From positions 620,001 to 684,000 of the forward strand of contig NZ_JBHSNF010000002.1 in the NCBI RefSeq assembly GCF_042657065.1: a DNA stretch of 64,000 nt. Direction: 5' to 3'. This DNA comes from Rhodanobacter ginsengisoli. Lineage in GTDB: Bacteria > Pseudomonadota > Gammaproteobacteria > Xanthomonadales > Rhodanobacteraceae. A model generated the notes under the pieces. It worked only from the letters and a program-made list of their open reading frames with translations. It ran no database searches and was not told the origin of the DNA. Positions 8,593-16,555 of this stretch are shown piece by piece; within the stretch, counting starts at the first letter, position 1, and each line of letters begins with the position of its first letter. The position numbers were made by a program, and so were the translations under genes.

Positions 8593-9150
8593 GATTGCGC
8601 TCTTTGGCAGTGAGTGGGAAATGACAGTTTATCCGAGTGAGTAAGCATTCGCCTACAAAATAGAAGGGCGTCCGCTTACACACCTCCCGCTTACTTCACC
8701 GCATGAGTGGCGACGAGCAGGTGAATGGCCCGGAATTGACCTGGAAGAAGTCACAACCTGCGGCTCGCCTGCAGATCGCTTTCATGACTCCCAACGGCGG
8801 CGACTGAATGCATGTTGTCCTTGCGGGCTCAATGACAGCCGGGCAAGCTGACGAGGGTCAGAGGTCGACCCGAAGCGGATATTTCAGTAACTGAACCTGA
8901 CCCCGTTTTTGGTGAGTAACTGAACCTGACCCCGTTTTTGGTGACCCCGTTTTTGTCGTGCGGCGATGACCAATGGCATGTTGATACTTCTGGCACGCGT
9001 AACGTCAGATAGGAAAATGGAACATTCGATATCCGCTTGGCGGTTACGTCGAGCTTGGCAACCAGGCCAAGCGCTGGGCCCGTCACTCAATCCCGGCATA
9101 GCCAACACGATCATATTTTCTGTTCTTCAGCACTTGGGGAGCCCTGGAAC
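8593..9150. other. 558-bp gap upstream of the H-NS gene and the DUF4386 gene
   Basis: No convincing gene. It contains the divergent upstream regions of both flanking genes and a tandem 29-bp repeat (8887-8955). Base composition is visibly less GC-rich than the arg operon or the kynU region. Short open frames here have no family resemblance or ribosome binding sites. Confidence 0.6.
8887..8955 (+). repeat. Tandem 29-bp direct repeat, two full copies plus an 11-bp third
   Basis: Unit GTAACTGAACCTGACCCCGT followed by TTTTGGTGA occurs at 8887-8915 and 8916-8944 without a mismatch; a partial third copy (CCCCGTTTTTG) spans 8945-8955. A related GGGTCAGAGGTCGACCC string lies just upstream at 8856-8871. 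Function unknown; the CTGACCCC core resembles debris often left by mobile or REP-type elements, which is inference. Confidence 0.8.
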
Positions 9151-9843
9151 ATGAATACGAGCAGCAAGACGGCGAGAGTGGCTGGATTGTTGTACTTGTT
9201 CACCGTAGTGACCGGCATATTCAGCCTCATGTACGTTCCGTCACGTATCGGCGCACACGGCGACGCAACGCTGGCGGTCGCCAACATCGCGACATTTGAG
9301 TCGCTATTTCGCTTTGGCATCGCCATAGGTGCTCTAGGTTACGTCGCCTTCTTGATTCTGCCCTTGGCGCTCTACAAATTGCTCGGCCCGGTGAACAAGG
9401 ATGCTGCTGTGCTAATGGTGGCGCTTGCCGTGGTCCAGGTACCCATCTACTTTGTTGCTCTCGCGAACCAGCTTGATGTCCTGTCGCTGCTGGAGGGAGC
9501 CCATTACCAAAAGCTGTTCACACCCGACGAATTGCGCGCGCGCGTCATGCTGCTGATGGGCGCTTACGAAAATCTGGTCTTCGTGTCTGAACTTTTCTGG
9601 GGACTGTGGCTACTTCCCTTCGGCTATCTCGTATTCAAGTCAGGCTTTCTTCCCAAATTCCTCGGCGTGTTATTGATGTTGGGTTGCTTCAGCTACCTGA
9701 TCGACTTCTTCGTCCGGATGCTCATCCCTCACTACTCTGTACCGGGTGTTGTCACGCTGCCAGCGGCGCTGGGGGAAATTGGGATTTGCTTGTGGCTCAC
9801 GGTAATGGGCACGAGCAAACCAAGACCTGTCGAAGTTGACTGA
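9151..9843 (+). CDS. DUF4386 family integral membrane protein
   Basis: 230 aa with about six hydrophobic segments (near residues 10-30, 50-75, 85-107, 135-160, 165-190, 200-222). The first segment ARVAGLLYLFTVVTGIFSLMYVPSR and the central DVLSLLEGAHYQKLF / LMGAYENLVFVSELFWGLWLLPFGYLVFKSGFLP arrangement (read in blocks under 20 residues) are characteristic of DUF4386 membrane proteins, whose function is not established. The ATG at 9151 follows a GGGGA site. Codon use is less GC-biased than neighbouring genes, and it is flanked by gene-poor DNA on both sides, consistent with acquisition by transfer. Confidence 0.82.
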   Translation: MNTSSKTARVAGLLYLFTVVTGIFSLMYVPSRIGAHGDATLAVANIATFESLFRFGIAIGALGYVAFLILPLALYKLLGPVNKDAAVLMVALAVVQVPIYFVALANQLDVLSLLEGAHYQKLFTPDELRARVMLLMGAYENLVFVSELFWGLWLLPFGYLVFKSGFLPKFLGVLLMLGCFSYLIDFFVRMLIPHYSVPGVVTLPAALGEIGICLWLTVMGTSKPRPVEVD

Positions 9844-10452
9844 TGGTCGCAACCTATTGTCCTGTTACAGAGCTCCACCGACGTGCCTGTTGAGTCTCTG
9901 CCTTGGGCGCTCTGTACGTGCTACCGCTTGAAGTGCGCCGCGCTAGCGGAGTGACCGCTTTTCAGTGCGTATTTGCGGCAGCCGACAGGCCATTGCCGCC
10001 GCCGAATTGAGACAGTCGCAACTTTCGAAGATCCCGCTCGAAGCGGGATAACTCTCTTGGCTCTTCGACCCTGGTCATCGCGCAGGGTGGCGGGCCAGGA
10101 TGGTGCGTGCTCTACCCGGCAAGCGCCAGACGAGGGTGTCGGTTTCTCCCGGGTACTTCTCTTTTACTCCGGGCATCCTGCCCTCCACTCTTCGGGCCAG
10201 CTTCGCTGTCCACACACGCTCCCACGCGCATGTGGACAAGCAAAAGGGAATTACCCCGGGCCGCGAAGCGGGTCGAAACGCTCTTGCTGTCTGGCTCTGC
10301 AATGCACCGAAAACCACGGAACCGCCCAAGACGCCGGCCCCAGTTTGACCAGCCCTTCAGCTGTCGAGAGTCGCGGGAGTGACGAACCAGGAAGTCAGGA
10401 CGTATGGCCAGAGTGCGCCTTCAGGCACCTGCTGTCAGGAAGCCCGACAACG
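9844..10452. other. 609-bp gene-free region with degenerate intergenic repeat remnants
   Basis: No supported gene. Overlapping open frames exist on both strands but have no recognisable domain, start site or codon bias. The stretch about 10130-10290 (CTCCCGGGTACTTCTCTTTT, CATCCTGCCCTCC, CGCATGTGGACAAGCAAAAG) resembles degraded members of the long palindromic intergenic repeats common in Xanthomonadaceae. A perfect 8-bp hairpin is at 10031-10049. The region is the 3' flank of proA. Confidence 0.5.
10031..10049. repeat. Short perfect hairpin (8-bp arms, 3-nt loop)
   Basis: ATCCCGCT / AGCGGGAT with a CGA loop. No T-run follows on either strand, so it is not a convincing intrinsic terminator. 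Confidence 0.4.
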
Positions 10453-11718
10453 TCACACCCGGCTTTCGGCGTGCCTCACCTGCCCGTCCCCGCGCAGCAC
10501 GAAGCGTTCGATGGTCAGCGCTTCGGCGCCCATCGGACCGTAGGAATGCAGGCGCGTGGTGGAGATGCCGATCTCGGCGCCCAGGCCCAGTTCGCCACCG
10601 TCGCTGAAACGCGAGGAAGTGTTGACCATCACCACGGCCGAACGCAGCGCGTGGATGAAGCGGTCGGCCGCGACCTTGTCCTCGGTGACGATGACTTCGG
10701 TGTGGTCGGAGCCAAAACGGCGGATGTGCGCGATCGCGGCATCCTCGCTGTCGACGATGCCCACCGCCAGCTTGAGGCTGAGGAATTCGGCGGCGAAATC
10801 CTCGTCGGTGGCCGGCGCCATGTCCGGACACAGTTCGCGGGCGCGGCTGTCGCCCACCAGTTCCACGCCGCGTTCGCGCAATGCGCGGACCGCGCGCGGC
10901 AGGAATCCGGCGGCCACGTCGGCGTGGACCAGCACGGTTTCCAGCGAGTTGCAGGCGGACGGCCGCGAGACCTTGCCGTCGACCAGGATATCGAGCGCCT
11001 TGTCCAGATCGGCGCGGGCGTCCACGTAAAGATGGCACACTCCCTTGTAGTGCTTGATCACCGGCACGCGGGCGTTCTCGGTGACGAAGCGGATCAGGCC
11101 TTCGCCGCCGCGCGGAATGATCAGGTCGACGATGTCGGACAGCTGCATCAGTTCCAGCATCGCCTCGCGGCTGAGGTCGTCCAGCAGCATCAGTGCATGC
11201 TCGGACAGGCCGGCATCGCGCAGCGCGCCGCGCAGGCAGGCGGCGATCGCCTGGTTCGAGCGCACCGCCTCCGAGCCGCCGCGCAGGATCACGCCGTTGC
11301 CGGCCTTGATGCACAGTGCGGCAGCATCGGCGGTGACGTTGGGGCGAGCCTCGTAGATCATCGCGATCACGCCCAGCGGCACGCGCACGCGCTCGATGCT
11401 GAAACCCTTGTCCGAGCGCTCGCTGCGGGTCACCTGGCCGACCGGGTCGGGCAGTGCCGCGACCTGGCGCAAGGCCTCGGCGATGCCGCCGACCCGGCTG
11501 TCGTCCAGCGCCAGGCGATCGAGCATGGCCTCGCTGATGCCCTTTACGCGCGCCGCGCTCATGTCTTCGGCATTGGCCGCCAGTATCGTCGCCGACTGCG
11601 CCTGCAGCGCATCGGCCATCGAGCGCAGCAAGGCGTTCTTGCTGTCGGTGGACAGCTCGGCGATCTGGATGGCCGCCTGCTGGCACAGCAGCGCGGAATC
11701 GCGCACGGATGCGTTCAT
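10453..11718 (-). CDS. proA: Gamma-glutamyl phosphate reductase (glutamate-5-semialdehyde dehydrogenase)
   Basis: 421 aa, normal length. Catalyses NADPH-dependent reduction of L-glutamyl-5-phosphate to glutamate-5-semialdehyde, the second step of proline synthesis. Aldehyde-dehydrogenase-like fold; catalytic Cys256 in SRPSACNSLETVLVH, VPLGVIAMIYEARPNVT near residues 113-129 and DGGELGLGAEIGIST near 370 are classic ProA blocks. The ATG overlaps the stop of the upstream proB by 4 nt (ATGA), indicating translational coupling with the kinase, fitting the unstable intermediate they exchange. Confidence 0.97.
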   Translation of the reverse strand: MNASVRDSALLCQQAAIQIAELSTDSKNALLRSMADALQAQSATILAANAEDMSAARVKGISEAMLDRLALDDSRVGGIAEALRQVAALPDPVGQVTRSERSDKGFSIERVRVPLGVIAMIYEARPNVTADAAALCIKAGNGVILRGGSEAVRSNQAIAACLRGALRDAGLSEHALMLLDDLSREAMLELMQLSDIVDLIIPRGGEGLIRFVTENARVPVIKHYKGVCHLYVDARADLDKALDILVDGKVSRPSACNSLETVLVHADVAAGFLPRAVRALRERGVELVGDSRARELCPDMAPATDEDFAAEFLSLKLAVGIVDSEDAAIAHIRRFGSDHTEVIVTEDKVAADRFIHALRSAVVMVNTSSRFSDGGELGLGAEIGISTTRLHSYGPMGAEALTIERFVLRGDGQVRHAESRV

Positions 11719-12881
11719 GGGTTCACTCCAAAGTCGGTGGTGATGACGAGGTCATCGCGGTGCACGACGTTTTCGCCGTAGCTGTAGCCGAGCCGCTCCT
11801 TGATGTCGCGGGTATGGCTGCCCGCGATCTGGTTCATCTCGGCCGCGCCGTACTGGGTGATGCCGCGGGCGACCACGTAGGGTTCGCCCGAGCAACTGTC
11901 GCCCACGATCTCGACCATGTCGCCACGCTGGAAATCGCCCACCGCGTCGATGATGCCCTTGGGCAGCAGCGAGGCACCCTCGTCGCTGATCGCCCGCACC
12001 GCGCCGGCATCCACGTGGATGCATCCGGGCACGGCCGGCACGTGCAGCAGCCAGTACTTGCGCGCCTGCATGCGGGTGGCGGTGGTGCGCAGCAAGGTGC
12101 CGTGCAACAGGTCGCGCGCCAGCAGGCTGACCACCTCGCCATCGCGACCGTTGAACAGGATCGTCTGGATACCCGCCGCCGCGGCTTTCTCCGCCGCCTC
12201 CAGCTTGGTGCGCATGCCGCCGGTGCCCACGCTGCTGCCGGCGGCGCCGGCCATGGTCATGATCTCGGCGGTGAGTTCGTGCACTTCGTCGATCGGTTCG
12301 GCATCGGGATTGCTGCGCGGATCGGCGGTGTACAGGCCGTCGATGTCGGTGGCGATCAGCAGCATGTCGGCGTCGATCAGCGCGGCCACGATCGCGGCCA
12401 GGTTGTCGTTGTCACCCAGGGTCAGCTCGTCCACCGCCACGGTGTCGTTCTCGTTCACCACCGGCAACACGTTGTAACGCAGCAACTCGGTCAGGGTGGC
12501 GCGTGCATTGAGATAACGCCGACGGTCGCGCAGGTCGTCATGGGTCAGCAGCACCTGCGCCAGCGGGCGGTCGAACAGGCGCTGCCACAAGGCCACCGTC
12601 TGTGTCTGCCCCAGCGCGGCCATCGCCTGGCGCGCGGCATTGCTGGTGTCTTCCGGGGAGTGGTCCTGCAACAGCATCCGTCCGGCGGCGACCGCGCCGG
12701 AGGAGACCAGCACGATCTCGCGGCCGGAGGCATGACAGGACGAGATGAACTGCGCGAGGCCCAGCGCGAAACGGGTACTGAGTCCGCCGCTGTCGGCGGC
12801 AAGCAGGCTGCTTCCGACTTTCAGGACGGCACGCCGCCATGGCGGCACGGTTTGCTGGCGAAACTTTCTGAGCTGGGTCAT
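11715..12881 (-). CDS. proB: Glutamate 5-kinase, copy coupled to proA
   Basis: 388 aa: amino-acid kinase domain (about 15-265) plus C-terminal PUA domain (about 290-375). Phosphorylates glutamate to glutamyl-5-phosphate and is normally the proline-feedback-regulated step. Motifs: VLKVGSSLL, VSSGAVAAGR, NENDTVAVDEL, GDNDNLAAIVAALIDAD, TDIDGLYTADPR and GTGGMRTKLEAA, all intact. It overlaps proA by 4 nt. It is preceded by a 124-nt gap separating it from a second, roughly 60% identical proB at 13006-14166, so it may have its own promoter. Confidence 0.96.
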   Translation of the reverse strand: MTQLRKFRQQTVPPWRRAVLKVGSSLLAADSGGLSTRFALGLAQFISSCHASGREIVLVSSGAVAAGRMLLQDHSPEDTSNAARQAMAALGQTQTVALWQRLFDRPLAQVLLTHDDLRDRRRYLNARATLTELLRYNVLPVVNENDTVAVDELTLGDNDNLAAIVAALIDADMLLIATDIDGLYTADPRSNPDAEPIDEVHELTAEIMTMAGAAGSSVGTGGMRTKLEAAEKAAAAGIQTILFNGRDGEVVSLLARDLLHGTLLRTTATRMQARKYWLLHVPAVPGCIHVDAGAVRAISDEGASLLPKGIIDAVGDFQRGDMVEIVGDSCSGEPYVVARGITQYGAAEMNQIAGSHTRDIKERLGYSYGENVVHRDDLVITTDFGVNP

Positions 12882-13005
12882 CGTCCTCTGACGTGGTCAA
12901 CGCGGGTGGCTTATCCTTCGAAAGATGGGGGCGCCGCTATCGAAATACAAGCCAGCGCGGAACACGATGCGAACAAACGAACCATGGAAAACCGCTTCAT
13001 CCCGC

Positions 13006-14166
13006 TCACGGGGAGGCTGGAGCGGGAGGCCCGAGCACCGTCGCCAGGTCATCGCGATGCACGACTTCGGCACCGTGACTGTAGCCGAGCACCGTTTCGA
13101 TCTCGCGACTGTGGCGCCCGACCAGTCGACGCACTTCGGCCACGGCATACTGGCTGAGGCCGCGCGCCACGGCGCGGTCGGCATCATCCACGATCTCCAC
13201 CAGGTCGCCACGCTGGAACTCGCCCTCGGCACCGAGGATGCCGCCCGGAAGCAGCGAGGCGCGTCCTCCCCCGAGCGCACGTGCCGCACCGTGATCGATG
13301 CGGATCCTTCCGCCCGCGGGCGGTGCGTGGCGCAACCAGTATTTGCGCGCCTGCATGCGCGTGCCGGGCGCGCAGACCAGGGTGCCGTGCAGGCTCCCCC
13401 GCCCCAGCGCCTGCACCGTGGCCGCGTCACGGCCATCGAACAGCACAGTGGGAATGCCCGCCGCACCGGCCTTTTCCGCCGCTTCCAGCTTGGTGCGCAT
13501 GCCGCCGGTGCCGACCGTGCTGCCGCTGCCGCCGGCCATCGCCATCACCGCCGGCGAGATCGCCTCGACCCGGGCGATCGGTGCCGCTGCCGGATCGCGG
13601 CGCGGATCGGCGGCGTAAAGCGCAGCCACGTCGGAAGCGATCAGCAACAGGTCGGCGTCGATCAGCGCGGCAACGATCGCCGCCAGGTTGTCGTTGTCGC
13701 CCAGCTTCAGCTCGTCCACTGCCACGGTATCGTTTTCGTTGACCACCGGCAGCACGTCCAGCGCCAGCAACCCGTGCAGGGTGGCGCGCGCATTGAGGTA
13801 ACGGCGGCGGTTGCGCAGGTCGTCATGGGTCAGCAGCACCTGCGCCACCGGCCGCGACGACAGCGACTGCCACAACGCGATCATCGGCGCCTGGCCCAGC
13901 GCCGCCAGTGCCTGCCGCGCCGCGAGATCGCGACCCACCGTCGCACGTGCATGCAACAGCGCCCGGCCCGCGGCGACCGCACCGGAGGACACCAGCACCA
14001 CCTGCCGCCCGTCGGCGTGGCTGGCCGCGACGAAGGCGGCCAGCGCCTCGGCAAAACGTGGGGTCAGGCCACCGCCATCGGCCGCCAGCAGGTTGCTGCC
14101 GACCTTGAGCACGGCGCGTCGCCATGCTGGCAGCGGCTGCGCGGCGATGTGGTCATTGGCGCCCAT
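13006..14166 (-). CDS. proB: Second glutamate 5-kinase (ProB paralogue), attached to the arg operon
   Basis: 386 aa with kinase and PUA domains, collinear with the proB at 11715-12881 and about 60% identical by eye. Kept: VLKVGS, VSSGAVAAGR, NENDTVAVDEL, GDNDNLAAIVAALIDAD, GTGGMRTKLEAAEKA. Changed: the block equivalent to TDIDGLYTADPR reads SDVAALYAADPR, losing the Gly and acidic residue of the usual motif, and the second Ser of KVGSS is Asn. The start lies 12 nt after the argH stop with a GGAG site, so it is co-transcribed with argH. Most relatives carry a single proB; a tandem duplication followed by divergence is the simplest explanation. Whether both are feedback-regulated by proline is unknown. 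Confidence 0.93.
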   Translation of the reverse strand: MGANDHIAAQPLPAWRRAVLKVGSNLLAADGGGLTPRFAEALAAFVAASHADGRQVVLVSSGAVAAGRALLHARATVGRDLAARQALAALGQAPMIALWQSLSSRPVAQVLLTHDDLRNRRRYLNARATLHGLLALDVLPVVNENDTVAVDELKLGDNDNLAAIVAALIDADLLLIASDVAALYAADPRRDPAAAPIARVEAISPAVMAMAGGSGSTVGTGGMRTKLEAAEKAGAAGIPTVLFDGRDAATVQALGRGSLHGTLVCAPGTRMQARKYWLRHAPPAGGRIRIDHGAARALGGGRASLLPGGILGAEGEFQRGDLVEIVDDADRAVARGLSQYAVAEVRRLVGRHSREIETVLGYSHGAEVVHRDDLATVLGPPAPASP

Positions 14167-14178
14167 GTGTCGCTCCGG

Positions 14179-15474
14179 TCAGACGTCCAGTTGCTCGAGG
14201 CGGCTGCGCAATTCGTCCAGCCGCAGGTCATTGCCGGCACCGGGCGACGTGCGCGCGGCGAGGCTGTCTTCCGGCGTGCGCCCTTCGCCCGCCGAGCCTG
14301 CCGTTTCGGCCGCGGCACGATAGGCATCGCGGAACGGCACGCCGGCGGCGGCCTGCTCGATCGCCACGTCGGTGGCGTACATGGCCGGCTCGATCGCCGC
14401 GCGCATCGCCGGCGCGTTCCACTGCATCCGCGCCAGCAGGTCGGGCACCAGCGCCAGCGCGCCGAGGCCATGGCGGCAGCCGTGGAACAGCGAACCCTTG
14501 GAGAACTGCAGGTCGCGCTGGTAGCCCGAGGGCAGCGACAGCAGCTGCTCGATCTCGGTGCGCGCGGCCGCCACGCTGGCGTAGCTGGCGCGCAACAGCT
14601 CGATCACGTCGGGATTGCGCTTGTTCGGCATGATCGAGCTGCCGGTGGTGTACTCGGACGGCAGCTGCACGAAGTTGAATTCGGCGGTGGTGAACAGCGA
14701 CAAATCCCACGCCAGCCGGCGCAGATCGAGCAAGGCACTGGCGATCGCCTCGAGCACCGCCATCTCGAACTTGCCGCGCGACAGCTGCGCATAGATCGGC
14801 GAGATCTGCATCCGGGCGAAGCCCAGCGTGCGGGTGGTGTGTTCGCGATCGAGCTTGAGGTTGACGCCGTAGCCGGCCGCGGTGCCGAGCGGGTTGGCAT
14901 CGATCCATGCGCACGTCTGCCGCGCACGCAGCGCGTTGTCGATGAAGCCCTCGGCGAAACCGGCAAACCACATCCCGGTGGACGACACCACCGCGCGCTG
15001 CAGGTGGGTGTAGCCGGGCAACGGCAGCGCCGGTTGCGCCGCGCGCGCCAGGCAGACTTCGGCGATCGCACGGCAATGCGTCTGCAGCGTGGCTAGCTGC
15101 TCCTTCAGCCACAGCCGCGTGGCGACCAGGATCTGGTCGTTGCGGCTGCGCCCGGTGTGCACCCGGCGACCGGCATCGCCGAGTCGCTCGGTGAGCCGGG
15201 CCTCGATGGCGGAATGGCCGTCCTCGTAGCGATCGTCGAGCACGAACGCGCCGCTGCGGAAATCCTCGGCCAGCGCGTCCAGCTCCCGCTTCAGCGCGAT
15301 CGCCTCGTCGGCACCGACCACGCCGATGTTCGCCAGTCCCTCGACGTGCGCCTGGCTGGCGGCGATGTCGTGCAGGAAGAATTCGCGGTCAAGCAGCACG
15401 TCGTCGCCGGCGAGGAACTGCATGATCTTCGCGTCGATCTTGATGTCGGATTTCTGCCACAGCGGCTGGGTCAT
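14179..15474 (-). CDS. argH: Argininosuccinate lyase
   Basis: 431 aa. Last step of arginine synthesis, splitting argininosuccinate to arginine and fumarate. Contains the fumarase-superfamily signature GSSIMPNKRNPDVIELL (about residues 275-291), HTGRSRNDQ near 108 and the GYTHLQRA block with catalytic His near 153. The ATG at 15474 is preceded by an AAGGACCC site and matches the family N-terminus (MTQPLWQKSD); a longer frame would run through repeat copy C. Separated from argC by a 98-nt gap made of that repeat. Confidence 0.96.
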   Translation of the reverse strand: MTQPLWQKSDIKIDAKIMQFLAGDDVLLDREFFLHDIAASQAHVEGLANIGVVGADEAIALKRELDALAEDFRSGAFVLDDRYEDGHSAIEARLTERLGDAGRRVHTGRSRNDQILVATRLWLKEQLATLQTHCRAIAEVCLARAAQPALPLPGYTHLQRAVVSSTGMWFAGFAEGFIDNALRARQTCAWIDANPLGTAAGYGVNLKLDREHTTRTLGFARMQISPIYAQLSRGKFEMAVLEAIASALLDLRRLAWDLSLFTTAEFNFVQLPSEYTTGSSIMPNKRNPDVIELLRASYASVAAARTEIEQLLSLPSGYQRDLQFSKGSLFHGCRHGLGALALVPDLLARMQWNAPAMRAAIEPAMYATDVAIEQAAAGVPFRDAYRAAAETAGSAGEGRTPEDSLAARTSPGAGNDLRLDELRSRLEQLDV

Positions 15475-15507
15475 GGGGAGGGTCCTTCGCAATCGTGGTA
15501 CGGCTTG

Positions 15508-15599
15508 GAGAAGTGAGTGGAGAGGAGTGGGAGTCGAGAGAACGCGGCGCTTGCCGGCCGTCCTCTCATTTCTCACCCCTTGTCGCTCACTCCTCGCTC
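15508..15599 (-). repeat. Intercistronic purine/pyrimidine inverted repeat, copy C (overlaps argC 3' end)
   Basis: Read on the minus strand, the purine half GAGGAGTGAGCGACAAGGGG then TGAGAAATGAG aligns directly with copy A, and the 3' half CACTCCTCTCCACTCACTTC matches copies A, B and D. The argC stop codon (15573-15575) is the TGA inside the purine half, so the element supplies the last codons and stop of argC. It fills the argC-argH gap. Confidence 0.75.
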
Positions 15600-16550
15600 C
15601 AGCGGAATGGCGGTGGTTTCGTCGACGCCGATCGCCCGGTTGATGTTCTGCATCACCTGGGTGGCGGCGCCCTTGAGCAGGTTGTCCAGGGTCGCCACGA
15701 TCACGACCCGCTTGCCGTCGACGGAAACCGGGAAGCCGCCGATCTCGACGTGGTGCCGGTGCGCGATGCGGCTGACCCAGGGTGCGTCGTCGACCACCCT
15801 GACCAGCGGCTCGTCGCCATAGGCGCCGCGGAAGCGCGCCATCACTTCCTCACGCGTCATCTTGTGCGCCAGGTACAGGTTGGTGGTCACCGTGAGGCCG
15901 CGGAAGTGCGGCGCCACATGCGGCATGAATTCCACCGGCACGCCGAGATGGCGGCTGGCCTCCTTCTCGTGCAGGTGGCCGGTCAGCGCATACGGCATCA
16001 GGTTGTCGCGCAGCTTGTCCGGATCGTTCTTGTCCGACGGCGTGGTGCCGGCACCGGAATAACCGGATACGCCGAAGCACACCGGCGGCGCGGCCAGCAC
16101 ATCCTTCAGCGGGGCGATCGACAGCTGCATCGCGGTGGCATAGCAGCCGGGGTTGCTGATGCGTCGCTGGCCGCGCCAGCGCCCGCGGGTCAGCTCGGGC
16201 AGTCCGTAGTACCAGCGCTCGTCGAAGCGGTAGTCGGCCGACAGGTCGACGATCAGCGGATCGACGCCGGCCCGATCGAAAGCCTCCACGCAGGGCGCCG
16301 CCTTGCCGTTGGGCAGGGCCAGCACCACCACGTCGGCACCCAGCTGCGGCAGCGCCTCGTGCGCCGGCGCGCTGTAGCGCAGCTCGCCAACGTACTCGGC
16401 GACCTGCGCATCCACGCGCTGTCCATCCAGTTCGCGCGAGGAGACGAACGCCAGCTCCAGTGCCGGGTGTGCCGCCACCAGCTTGATCAGCTCGGCGCCG
16501 GCATGACCGCGCGCGCCGACGATCCCCACGCGTTTCCTGTTCACGTTCAT
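15573..16550 (-). CDS. argC: N-acetyl-gamma-glutamyl-phosphate reductase
   Basis: 325 aa. Reduces N-acetylglutamyl-5-phosphate to the semialdehyde in arginine synthesis. N-terminal Rossmann motif VGIVGARGHAGAELIKL, catalytic Cys in SNPGCYATAMQLS (about 133-145) and the GVSGYSGAGTTPSDKND block are as expected for the short (type 1) ArgC. The C-terminal residues after AIPL are encoded by repeat copy C (GluArgGlyValSerAspLysGly), an unusual tail. It starts 5 nt after the argAB stop, so is within the operon. Confidence 0.95.
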   Translation of the reverse strand: MNVNRKRVGIVGARGHAGAELIKLVAAHPALELAFVSSRELDGQRVDAQVAEYVGELRYSAPAHEALPQLGADVVVLALPNGKAAPCVEAFDRAGVDPLIVDLSADYRFDERWYYGLPELTRGRWRGQRRISNPGCYATAMQLSIAPLKDVLAAPPVCFGVSGYSGAGTTPSDKNDPDKLRDNLMPYALTGHLHEKEASRHLGVPVEFMPHVAPHFRGLTVTTNLYLAHKMTREEVMARFRGAYGDEPLVRVVDDAPWVSRIAHRHHVEIGGFPVSVDGKRVVIVATLDNLLKGAATQVMQNINRAIGVDETTAIPLERGVSDKG

Positions 16551-16555
16551 GAGCT

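Noticed and set aside
8887..8955. Tandem 29-bp repeats as a CRISPR array
   Set aside because: Units are directly adjacent with no spacers and no cas genes nearby.
10031..10049. Hairpin downstream of proA as its terminator
   Set aside because: About 400 nt from the proA stop and no T-run on the proA strand.
9973..11781. A 602-codon plus-strand frame from the gap into proA
   Set aside because: Mostly antisense to proA; the part in the gap has no recognisable domain or start site.
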